Source: DTU018 sp003444615 (lineage in GTDB: Bacteria; Bacillota; Syntrophomonadia; Syntrophomonadales; Syntrophomonadaceae). Taken from it: DNA of 14,599 nt. The position numbers and the translations under genes are program-made. Under the pieces are notes generated by a model. It ran no database searches. It was not told the DNA's origin and saw only the letters and a program-made list of their open reading frames with translations. The stretch spans positions 1-14,599 of the forward strand of contig JBASMO010000058.1 of assembly GCA_049656905.1 (NCBI GenBank). The letters run 5' to 3'. Below are positions 1-6,288 of this stretch, piece after piece (position 1 is the stretch's first letter; the number at the start of each line of letters is the position of its first letter).

Positions 1-677
1 GCCTCTGCCTGCATAACCTTGTGTTCCATGTAATAGGCACTCACATCGTAGGGACCTACCGCTAACGGGTTTTCCTTTTTAAGCAGGTAATGTTCGGGAT
101 GGTATTCCCCGACAAATCGACGCACCACATCGGTCTCCAGAAGCTCTATGTTCTCCACCGCATGGCTGGTAATAAAGCCATCCATACAGGTCATCACCGG
201 CAAACGTACACTGGGGTGTTCGCCAATGGGCATGGCCATGATGAAATTATCATAAGCCTCCTGGTTATTCTCGGCATAAATTTGGATCCAGCCAGAATCC
301 CGGGCCCCCATGGAGTCAGAGTGATCAGCGTTGATGTTAATTGGCCCCGACAAAGCCCGGTTGACACAGGCTAGCGTAATGGGCAAACGGCAAGAAGCCG
401 CCACATACAAAAGCTCATACATCAAGGCCAGTCCACAGGAGGAAGTAGCACTGACTGCTCTAGCCCCTGCCGCCTGAGCAGCAATACACACTGACATGGA
501 ACTGTGCTCCGACTCTACAGCAACAAATTCAGTGTTTACCTCACCATTGGCTACATATTCTGCGAAGTATTCTGGAATCTCTGTAGAAGGAGTGATGGGA
601 AAAGCCCCCATCACATCAGGATTTACCTGCTTCATAGCATAAGCTACGGCTTCGTTGCCGGAAAGGCGATGGCTCAT
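1..677 (-). CDS. porA: 2-oxoacid:ferredoxin oxidoreductase, alpha subunit (PorA/VorA type), 3' end cut by window edge
   Basis: Reading from the ATG at 675-677 towards position 1 gives 225 codons without a stop. The start overlaps the delta-subunit stop (ATGA). The protein begins MSHRLSGNEAVAYAMKQ and carries the PITPSTEI segment (about residues 27-34), an ESEHSSMS block and, further on, NRALSGPINI followed by DHSDSMGARD. These are hallmarks of the alpha subunit of pyruvate/2-oxoisovalerate:ferredoxin oxidoreductases. The family is usually about 390 residues, so a little over half is present; the rest and the expected TPP-binding beta subunit lie beyond the left edge. In the complex this chain helps bind CoA and thiamine pyrophosphate for the reversible, ferredoxin-linked conversion of a 2-oxoacid plus CoA to acyl-CoA and CO2. 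The substrate (pyruvate, 2-oxobutyrate or branched-chain 2-oxoacids) cannot be read from the sequence; the leader upstream hints at an isoleucine link. Confidence 0.92.
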   Translation of the reverse strand, partial: MSHRLSGNEAVAYAMKQVNPDVMGAFPITPSTEIPEYFAEYVANGEVNTEFVAVESEHSSMSVCIAAQAAGARAVSATSSCGLALMYELLYVAASCRLPITLACVNRALSGPININADHSDSMGARDSGWIQIYAENNQEAYDNFIMAMPIGEHPSVRLPVMTCMDGFITSHAVENIELLETDVVRRFVGEYHPEHYLLKKENPLAVGPYDVSAYYMEHKVMQAE

Positions 678-982
678 TTAGCCGCACCCCCAGTCAACAT
701 GGTAATCGCCGGAAAGGGACACACTTCCTCACAGATACCGCAGCCCTTGCAGTGCATATAATCAAAGTCCAGACGTTTTCCATCCTTCACCGGAATGGCA
801 CTGTCCGGGCAGAAGGGCACACAGAGCATGCAGTGTTTACAGGCTTCTGGATGAAAAACCGGGGTATTGGTCCGCCAGGTGCCAGTGTTGAAAGCCCGGG
901 CAGTACCAGGTTCGTAGATTTCCCCGCCAGGTGTCAGGTCCTGCCAGGGGGTCTGTTCGTTGATATCCTTGGCATAGATCAC
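674..982 (-). CDS. porD: 2-oxoacid:ferredoxin oxidoreductase, delta subunit (2x[4Fe-4S] ferredoxin)
   Basis: This 102-residue protein has two classical 4Fe-4S motifs: C48-x2-C51-x2-C54-x3-C58-P and C78-x2-C81-x2-C84-x3-C88-P. Its length and the roughly 45-residue N-terminal extension before the first cluster fit the delta subunit of four-subunit pyruvate/2-oxoisovalerate:ferredoxin oxidoreductases. It carries electrons from the TPP site to external ferredoxin. The start is a GTG at 980-982 that overlaps the gamma stop (GTGA), and the stop overlaps the alpha start (ATGA). This indicates translational coupling in a gamma-delta-alpha order, the arrangement known from Thermotoga and Pyrococcus por operons. 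Confidence 0.93.
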   Translation of the reverse strand: MIYAKDINEQTPWQDLTPGGEIYEPGTARAFNTGTWRTNTPVFHPEACKHCMLCVPFCPDSAIPVKDGKRLDFDYMHCKGCGICEEVCPFPAITMLTGGAAK

Positions 983-1563
983 CCCACCTGCACCTCCTCC
1001 ATGGATTTTTTCAAGGAAGCCATGTTTCCAGCGATAACCTGGGGCTTAGCAGCAAATTTATGTTGAAAAGATTTTTCTATATCAGCTAAAAACTGCTGGG
1101 GATCAATAACACCGCTGACTTTAACTAAAGCCGCCAGCATAGGGGTATTAGGAAAGTTCTTACCCAGCATCTCTTCAGAAATGCGGCGGGCATCTAGAGT
1201 ACATACCTTCCCATTCCATCCCCCTAGTCGAGAACGCATCTCCTCTGGAGAACTGGGAGTATTGATGATAATTCCCCCGCCTTCTTTCAAACCACCGGTA
1301 ACGTCCACACTGTCTAAGAGAGTTTCATCAACCACCACCACATAGTCGGGATAGTATATGTTGGAATGAATACTACACCGTTTTTCACTGATGCGGTTAT
1401 AAGCCGTAATAGGTGCGCCCATACGTTCCGGACCATACTCAGGAAAACCCTGCACATATTTTCCCTGCAAACCAGCCACATCCGCCAAAAGCATGCAAGC
1501 CATCTTGGCTCCCTGTCCGCCCCGGCCATGCCAGCGAATTTCTATCATATCATTGGTTGTCAT
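979..1563 (-). CDS. porC: 2-oxoacid:ferredoxin oxidoreductase, gamma subunit
   Basis: The protein has 194 residues, the usual length for the stand-alone gamma subunit. It opens with the family signature RWHGRGGQGAK (residues 10-20), then PEYGPERMGAP and a C-terminal NTPMLAALVKVSG-like stretch typical of the POR/VOR/KOR gamma domain. The gamma chain forms part of the CoA-binding and core structure of the complex. The ATG at 1561-1563 is preceded by GGGGAGGAG at good spacing. It is the first gene after a T-box leader and terminator, so expression of the whole operon should depend on antitermination. The next gene starts inside its stop codon. The gamma subunit does not reveal the substrate. Confidence 0.93.
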   Translation of the reverse strand: MTTNDMIEIRWHGRGGQGAKMACMLLADVAGLQGKYVQGFPEYGPERMGAPITAYNRISEKRCSIHSNIYYPDYVVVVDETLLDSVDVTGGLKEGGGIIINTPSSPEEMRSRLGGWNGKVCTLDARRISEEMLGKNFPNTPMLAALVKVSGVIDPQQFLADIEKSFQHKFAAKPQVIAGNMASLKKSMEEVQVG

Positions 1564-1620
1564 TGCTTTCTCCTCCCCTGATTATCATTTCTATACCTGT
1601 AAAAATAAGTTGCAGTTACT

Positions 1621-1655
1621 AAAAAAGGCTTTCGTCCGCAAAGGGACGAAAGCCT
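1621..1655 (-). terminator. T-box intrinsic terminator
   Basis: A perfect 12-bp stem (1626-1637 with 1644-1655, AGGCTTTCGTCC and its complement) with a 6-nt loop is followed on the minus strand by a run of six T. It lies just after the T-box motif, with which the antiterminator competes, and about 57 nt before the first structural gene. Confidence 0.93.
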
Positions 1656-1866
1656 GAAAGCATTCGCTATACCACCCAATACCTTAATACAACATACCAT
1701 CATATGCGTTCCCGGTGACGGGGGAAATCCGTCGGAGTCTACTAGGTTACCCGTTCGGTCCGCAGCTCGGGAGTGATTTTCGGGTTCAAACTACTAGTAC
1801 CGGGCTCGCACCCTCCCCGGCTCGCTATACGTTCGTTTTGAACCTTACTCTCTCCGTCAAAGCCTT
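1621..1866 (-). ncRNA. T-box riboswitch leader, probable isoleucine (AUC) specifier
   Basis: On the minus strand the RNA starts with the conserved GACGGAGAGAGTA (Stem I base with the AGUA loop-E strand). It continues with GAGCCGGGGAGGGTG and GAGCCCGG (apical Stem I), a GGTTCAAA/TTTGAACC helix, CGAAAATCACTCCCGAGCTG (3' side of the specifier loop), a GACGG/CCGTC stem, and the T-box GGGTGGTATAGCG (complement of about 1664-1676), followed by a terminator. The best specifier is AUC (complement of 1775-1777), followed by the usual A and then CUCC, which pairs with GGAG. The T-box bases UGGU would pair with an ACCA tRNA end. Bacterial tRNA-Ile has A at the discriminator position, whereas tRNA-Asn, the alternative specifier reading AAU, has G. 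Uncharged tRNA-Ile should therefore promote read-through into the oxidoreductase genes. The class is very secure; the amino acid is less so. Confidence 0.93.
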
Positions 1867-1887
1867 TAGCGTATTAAATTATCAATA

Positions 1888-1916
1888 AATATACTGGCTC
1901 GGCTGGGTTTTGTCAA
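1888..1916 (-). promoter_or_regulatory. Promoter of the T-box/por operon
   Basis: Minus-strand -35 TTGACA (complement of 1911-1916), a 17-nt spacer and -10 TATATT (complement of 1888-1893) make a near-consensus housekeeping promoter. Transcription would start near 1881, about 15 nt before the first conserved T-box element. Confidence 0.85.
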
Positions 1917-1997
1917 TAAGTTATTATCAAGTTATGATACAAGAATCAAAGGAAGCATGGGACGTTCTTTTTGCTTTCTGCCCCTGAACCGTCTGAT

Positions 1998-3602
1998 TTA
2001 ATCAAAGTATCCAGTAATCATATCCCGGGCCTGGGCTCTTTCCCAGGTGTCTCTATGCCCTCCTGCTAATTCGTTGGCTCGCTGCTGCTGGATAAGCAGG
2101 TATTCCTTCAGATCATCCTGTAAAGTCATATCACCGGTTTTTTCATACACCATCAGGGCGGCATCCACACCAGCTGGTCCGGAACGGTACAGGATTCCCA
2201 CATCGAAACTTTCCAGGGTTCCCGCCAGGTAACGCTCTGCGTTATAGCGGGTCACCAGGCTGTCAGGATTGGACAGGCACAGCAGGCAGAACATCACTAT
2301 CCCGGTTCCAACCGCCAGGCGGGTTATGGAGAATGACCATTTTTGCACGGCAATTGCTCCGCCAGATATGACGGCCATGAAGATCATAAAGACACAGGGC
2401 AGCAGCCGTCGCATAGTCAGTCCATAGGCATCAATGTACAGGGCCATTTTGCTGAAAGCGGTCGCAATAAGGATCAGGGTGATCAGAGCCAGTAATGAGT
2501 TAAGTGCCTTTAGGGATATACTATTCCGGCTCGGCTGTTGGCTCATAACATTGCATACTGTCAGTACGACCAGGTTTATAGCTGCAATGGAACACAGCTC
2601 AAAAAACCCGCGGCGGGCATATTCTGAGTAAACCATCCATCCGTCGGGCAGTTGGCCAGTAAAGGCGGAGAAGAAATAAGGAACCTGACTGCCGATGAAT
2701 ACTATATATAATGTACATAGCAAGCCCAGCAGAATGTAAACGGTGAGCATGGGGAGTATCCGCCAAGCTGAAAACACCTGCGCCGTACGCTCTTTATTTA
2801 GGTCAATGCCTCTTTTATGAGCACTGCCGGCTGCCAGGCCGAACATATAAGCGGCAATGGGAACAGCCAGAATGGCATGCCAAAATATTTCCCAGAACTC
2901 TTCCCCTAACCCGCGAAAGCCGGCTAGTATTGTATCTACTATTCTGGCAAAACCTCCGCTGTCAGCTTCCATCAGCAGGGGGAAAACCATGGTGAATACA
3001 ATAAATGATAAGAATAAACCTAATATTATCGGAAAAATGTGTCCCCGCGCCAGTCTATTGGTCCCCAGCGGAGCCAGGCTTTTATACTGGCAGCCGAAAT
3101 TGCTAAAAGGAATTCCCAACAAGGCGTTATAGCCATCCAGGATAATAAAATTGCTGGTTTGCCCCATAATAAGCAGCCCGGTGGTAGACAGGATCCAGTA
3201 TAAAGCACTGCCAAATAGCAACAGACCATGCCAGGGTGCCAACCCGTTATTGCTCCACAGGCCAAAGCTCACGCCTAACAGCACCACCACCGCCAGCCAG
3301 AACCATCCGGGCTTGCTAATATGCACTCCTTTTTTCAGCAGGTACAGGGTTACTGAGCCGCAAAATACCAGAGTAAACAAGGTAACTCCCCAGCCCTGCC
3401 AGGAGAACAAGACCCAATGGGCGAAAAAGAAGCCCAGTACGAAAGCAAACAGGGCAAAATAGCTGTCCCTGCGGTCAGGCACAAAAGGCGTTTTTCCTTT
3501 CTGCAGCACTGGTGTCTCCGGCACGCCCTCCTCAGAGCCGCCCGGAGTTGCCGAATCATTGGTCAAAACGGTTTCGTTTCCATCCAGTGTTTGCTCATCC
3601 AT
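1998..3602 (-). CDS. Polytopic membrane protein, DUF4173/DUF4153-like
   Basis: The 534-residue protein has a hydrophilic, acidic N-terminus of about 45 residues, about 11 predicted membrane helices between residues 49 and 440, and a soluble C-terminal tail of about 95 residues. The segment ALYIDAYGLTMRRL and the following NPDSLVTRYNAERYL match what I know of the DUF4173/DUF4153 family (YGLT-x-RR/RL motif; N-x-D-x-x-x-x-x-YN after the last helix). The function of this family is not established. The ATG (3600-3602) directly follows the stop of the HTH gene (TAAATG), so translation is probably coupled and the two proteins are likely produced together. It is the last gene of a three-gene operon with the HTH and DUF2975 genes. 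No catalytic motif was seen. Confidence 0.75.
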   Translation of the reverse strand: MDEQTLDGNETVLTNDSATPGGSEEGVPETPVLQKGKTPFVPDRRDSYFALFAFVLGFFFAHWVLFSWQGWGVTLFTLVFCGSVTLYLLKKGVHISKPGWFWLAVVVLLGVSFGLWSNNGLAPWHGLLLFGSALYWILSTTGLLIMGQTSNFIILDGYNALLGIPFSNFGCQYKSLAPLGTNRLARGHIFPIILGLFLSFIVFTMVFPLLMEADSGGFARIVDTILAGFRGLGEEFWEIFWHAILAVPIAAYMFGLAAGSAHKRGIDLNKERTAQVFSAWRILPMLTVYILLGLLCTLYIVFIGSQVPYFFSAFTGQLPDGWMVYSEYARRGFFELCSIAAINLVVLTVCNVMSQQPSRNSISLKALNSLLALITLILIATAFSKMALYIDAYGLTMRRLLPCVFMIFMAVISGGAIAVQKWSFSITRLAVGTGIVMFCLLCLSNPDSLVTRYNAERYLAGTLESFDVGILYRSGPAGVDAALMVYEKTGDMTLQDDLKEYLLIQQQRANELAGGHRDTWERAQARDMITGYFD

Positions 3603-3833
3603 TTAGTCAACCCCTCCTTGTTCTCCCTCATCCGGCCGGTATTCCAGTATGTCTCCGGGCTGGCAATCCAGAGTTTTGCAAATTGCCTCCAGGGTAGAGA
3701 AGCGAATCGCTTTGGCCTTCCCGGTTTTGAGAATGGAAAGGTTCGACTGGGTAATGCCTATCTTTTCAGCTAACTCGCCGGAAGACATTTTTCTTTTGGC
3801 CATCACTACATCCAAATTTACAATGATGGGCAT
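3603..3833 (-). CDS. Small Cro/CI-type helix-turn-helix regulator (YozG-like)
   Basis: A 76-residue protein made almost entirely of one xre-type DNA-binding domain. MSSGELAEKIGITQSNLSILKTGKAKAIRFSTLEAICKTLDCQPGDIL contains the helix-turn-helix (LAEKIGITQSNLSILKTG, about residues 21-38) and the typical QPGDILEY ending. The ATG at 3831-3833 has AAGGAG 9 nt upstream. It lies 18 nt after the DUF2975 gene and abuts the following membrane-protein gene. Small HTH proteins of this kind are commonly encoded directly after DUF2975 genes in Firmicutes. It probably regulates its own operon; the inverted repeat at 4381-4405 is a candidate operator (inference). Confidence 0.9.
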   Translation of the reverse strand: MPIIVNLDVVMAKRKMSSGELAEKIGITQSNLSILKTGKAKAIRFSTLEAICKTLDCQPGDILEYRPDEGEQGGVD

Positions 3834-3851
3834 AATTCCGTTCTCCTTCCC

Positions 3852-4310
3852 CTACACGATGTAATCTGCTTCATTCTTGAGTTCGACGGCCTGGGCGACA
3901 ACATTTCTTACCACCCGGACGATCAAGCCCATAAATGCTGCAGCTATCGCCACAAAAACCCACGGGGTATAATAGAACACGGAAATCAAAGCCACCACCG
4001 CTCCCGCAAAACAGCTCCAGGAGATCCTCCTTAACAACTCTACGTTCTCATCGGTAAATACTTGCCCTGCTTCGATGCGGCGCAGCAATTTGAACAAACT
4101 GTAGAGGAGATAGGCAGCAGGCACAAAACCCACATAGATGGTGGCCATAAAATAGGCTCTATGTTCATCTTGTCCGGCCCGGGAAACGTCTAAAAACCAG
4201 TCAGTCAGCCAGGGTGCTGACACTGCTACAGCTGCCAGCAAAACCATAAAGAACAATATACACAACTTGGTAAGCATGATTGATTTCTCTTCATTCCACA
4301 TAAGATACAT
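3852..4310 (-). CDS. DUF2975 family membrane protein
   Basis: The protein has 152 residues with four predicted membrane helices: LCILFFMVLLAAVAVSAPWL, FMATIYVGFVPAAYLLYSLF, SWSCFAGAVVALISVFYY and WVFVAIAAAFMGLIVRVV. The central RRIEAGQVFTDENVELLRRISW is the conserved DUF2975 region (G-x-x-F-x-x-x-N-x-x-x-L-R-x-I). The family's role is unknown. It is the promoter-proximal gene of the operon, ahead of the HTH gene; pairing with a YozG-like regulator is the usual context. Two starts are possible: ATG 4308-4310 (GGAG 5 nt upstream) or ATG 4299-4301 (AGGA 8 nt upstream). The choice affects only three residues. Confidence 0.88.
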   Translation of the reverse strand: MYLMWNEEKSIMLTKLCILFFMVLLAAVAVSAPWLTDWFLDVSRAGQDEHRAYFMATIYVGFVPAAYLLYSLFKLLRRIEAGQVFTDENVELLRRISWSCFAGAVVALISVFYYTPWVFVAIAAAFMGLIVRVVRNVVAQAVELKNEADYIV

Positions 4311-4348
4311 CCTTTCTCCGGGGGGTGAAGTGCCCTTGAATTATTTGC

Positions 4349-4377
4349 AGTATAGCAAAGATGTTAGTGTTATACAA
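4349..4377 (-). promoter_or_regulatory. Promoter of the DUF2975-HTH-DUF4173 operon
   Basis: Minus-strand extended -10 TGCTATACT (TATACT is the complement of 4349-4354), a 17-nt spacer and a weak -35 TTGTAT (complement of 4372-4377). The position, about 40 nt upstream of the DUF2975 start, fits. The extended TGN motif compensates for the poor -35. Confidence 0.6.
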
Positions 4378-4380
4378 TAT

Positions 4381-4405
4381 ATTTTTATTGTTTTTCAATA
4401 AAAAT
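4381..4405. promoter_or_regulatory. Perfect A/T-rich inverted repeat, candidate operator
   Basis: ATTTTTATTG (4381-4390), five T, then CAATAAAAAT (4396-4405): 10-bp perfect arms with a 5-nt spacer. It starts 4 nt upstream of the -35 box of the DUF2975 operon, a position suited to regulator binding. The stem is too A/T-rich, and the following sequence wrong, for a convincing terminator. Confidence 0.5.
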
Positions 4406-4653
4406 TATTCGTATTTCACATAAATATGAACTGCCAAATTATAGTTGAAGATAGTTTTAACTTTTTCCAGCATTTTGGCTGTTGGTTATAAAGTGACAGC
4501 GGGGATGGTTAAGGTGTGCTAATGATACAGGAAGACTAGTGGCGGAAAAAAAAGCAAGGGTAGCTCATCACATGGCCGCCCTCACTTTTTATCAGGTTTG
4601 TTTTTTTACCCATGAACAGAAACAGGAGGAAGCGCAAAGAACGGTCCCCCTGC
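4406..4653. other. Intergenic region between the DUF2975 operon and the 472-residue gene
   Basis: No credible gene was found on either strand. A short plus-strand open frame from 4539 has no ribosome binding site and runs into the opposing gene, so it is treated as chance. The region holds a probable minus-strand terminator (4546-4585) and a short GGGGACCGTTCTTT motif on the minus strand at 4633-4652, just after the stop codon of the 472-residue gene. Confidence 0.5.
4546..4585 (-). terminator. Probable intrinsic terminator after the 472-residue gene
   Basis: On the minus strand GTGAGGG (complement of 4579-4585) can pair with CCCTTGC (complement of 4554-4560) through seven pairs including G-U wobbles, and is followed by eight T. 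It lies about 70 nt after the stop codon. The loop is long (18 nt), so the call is moderate. Confidence 0.45.
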
Positions 4654-6072
4654 TTAGGCCTTGTAATACTTCAGGTTTTCTATCAGGTCTGGATCAATAC
4701 TGCCGGATTCCTTCAATTTTGCGTAACGAGCCTCTAGAATTTTGCATTGTCTTGCCCGGTCTTTATCAAACTCACTGATCAGAGCATTATAGTACGGACT
4801 AGTCGATAGTTTGCTGCGTATAGGTCTGGAAAAGGGACAGTGTTTGAATAATATTTCTCTAGCCACTTTATTTAAGCGCACGAGACCATTGGCTTCATAA
4901 TTGATCCATGCCTGATAATCCGCAGTAAATATATCGGTCAGGTTATTGCGTTTCCTTTTAATTACGGTTTTGAGCCTGTCTTTAGCTTCTGTGGATAAGT
5001 CCCGATTTTTAGCGTAAAACTGGATATACTTGCTGTAATCTACATACAAGGAAAACTCATTGGCTTTATTAATCACCGAGCTCGACATACTCTTGGAAAG
5101 GTCCCAGCGAAATTTAGCTACCACATCCATCATCAAATCATCCAGCTTTTCATCGGTAAAAATAGGAAAGACAAAACGTCCGGGGGTGCTTTTGGACTTA
5201 CCGCTCAATTCCTGCCACATCACAGCCCGATGGCCAAAACAAGGCACCAGAATAATATTAGGAAACACCGGCTTCATAATCAATTCGGGAGCCAGCTGCC
5301 TAGCAGTATGGTAGAACACGATTTCCCGATGAAATACTGAAAAATCAACAGCTAATATTTTGTTTAGGCTGGCTTCAATTCTAGCAGGTGTAACCAGAGC
5401 CGCTTCCAGATCCCCGCTAATCATTTCCCGGTGCAGAATAGGAAAGTAACCGCTCAGTTGTCCGTAGCACAAGCGCTGGCCTAACCGGAAGAGGTTAGTT
5501 ATTTCGTGGTTAAGACGCCCATCTAAATCTGCATCGTAGGCTGGTTTGTCCTTGTCGGTCAACTCCTGCCGGCGCTTCTTTTCCACAAAGACATCCTGGT
5601 AATCCTGTCCGAATTCATTGACCGACGGCTCCTGAGTGCACTGATAAATTTGCTGCAACCAGGAATTAAGGTCATATACTGAGCTAGCCGCATTACCGGG
5701 TTCCTCCGCTAGCTTGTAGAGAGTATTGACCTGTTCAGCGCTTAGAAGCCTCTCATCCATATATCCGAAATACAGGAACATTAAATAAAGCCTGCTCGGA
5801 TTATTTTCCGCCTGTACTTTCCTGAACACCGCGGTATAGATTTCGAAAAAAGTCTCGCTTAACTGCTCTCGAATCTGCCGACTGGTACGGTCCGAAAATG
5901 ACTTGTCTCTCATTGTAATAAATTTTCCCAAATTAGACCTGAATAGTTCAGCCTTTTCCGAGCTGATACCCGCAAAAGCGAGGATCTTAGCGGCGCTGTT
6001 CTGTAATTCTTCAGGAATGTCGGGGGCTGGTTTCAACACCGAATCCAGTTTGCTCACACTGCTTATATCCAT
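4654..6072 (-). CDS. Unrecognised 472-residue soluble protein
   Basis: I do not recognise a named family. The protein has no signal peptide and no clear membrane helix. The N-terminal half (to about 210) is helical and rich in charged residues. The second half has several dense aromatic/charged blocks that look conserved: PILHREMISGDLEAAL (211-226), FHREIVFYHTARQLAPEL (247-264), ILVPCFGHRAVMWQELSG (274-291), GRFVFPIFTDEKLDDLMMD (298-316), FRWDLSKSM (321-329), FYAKNRDLSTEAKDRLK (352-368) and RLNKVAREILFKHCPFSRPIR (399-419). No nucleotide-binding, metal-binding or DNA-binding signature can be named with confidence. It is transcribed alone, with a promoter-like region and an inverted repeat upstream. 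The start ATG 6070-6072 has only a weak GGGGTGG ribosome binding site. Base composition matches its neighbours. Confidence 0.8.
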   Translation of the reverse strand: MDISSVSKLDSVLKPAPDIPEELQNSAAKILAFAGISSEKAELFRSNLGKFITMRDKSFSDRTSRQIREQLSETFFEIYTAVFRKVQAENNPSRLYLMFLYFGYMDERLLSAEQVNTLYKLAEEPGNAASSVYDLNSWLQQIYQCTQEPSVNEFGQDYQDVFVEKKRRQELTDKDKPAYDADLDGRLNHEITNLFRLGQRLCYGQLSGYFPILHREMISGDLEAALVTPARIEASLNKILAVDFSVFHREIVFYHTARQLAPELIMKPVFPNIILVPCFGHRAVMWQELSGKSKSTPGRFVFPIFTDEKLDDLMMDVVAKFRWDLSKSMSSSVINKANEFSLYVDYSKYIQFYAKNRDLSTEAKDRLKTVIKRKRNNLTDIFTADYQAWINYEANGLVRLNKVAREILFKHCPFSRPIRSKLSTSPYYNALISEFDKDRARQCKILEARYAKLKESGSIDPDLIENLKYYKA

Positions 6073-6125
6073 TTTCGTTCCACCCCCATTGTTAATGCGG
6101 AAACTATTGGAAACGCGTTTGGTAT

Positions 6126-6154
6126 ATTATACAACAATTACCGCCAAAATTGTT
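6126..6154 (-). promoter_or_regulatory. Promoter region with operator-like inverted repeat for the 472-residue gene
   Basis: The minus strand has a perfect -10 TATAAT (complement of 6126-6131) but no good -35 at normal spacing; the nearest TTGATA is 23 nt away. AACAATT (6133-6139) and AATTGTT (6148-6154) form a 7-bp inverted repeat with an 8-nt spacer that exactly covers the spacer and -35 position. This suggests a regulator-dependent or repressed promoter. Confidence 0.45.
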
Positions 6155-6288
6155 TATCAATATAGGAAATTAGTACGATATTCTCATCAATTCAACAAAT
6201 TTCTGGGAAGAACGTCATAGTCAAGTCTTAGGATTCATGGATATGAAGCAGCATTTTAACAAAGTAAGAAGTTACTAATAGGGTAAGT

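Noticed and set aside
752..1066. Plus-strand open frames opposite the oxidoreductase genes (also at 90-374 and 504-761)
   Set aside because: They lie antisense to well-supported family members, lack ribosome binding sites and show no recognisable protein features.
1781..1800. GGTTCAAA-like T-arm sequence suggesting a tRNA gene near 1783-1800
   Set aside because: No cloverleaf can be built; the sequence is the helix above the specifier loop of the T-box leader.
3026..3559. Alternative-frame open stretches within the 534-residue membrane protein gene
   Set aside because: They are shadows of a gene with clear membrane helices and translational coupling, and have no independent start signals.
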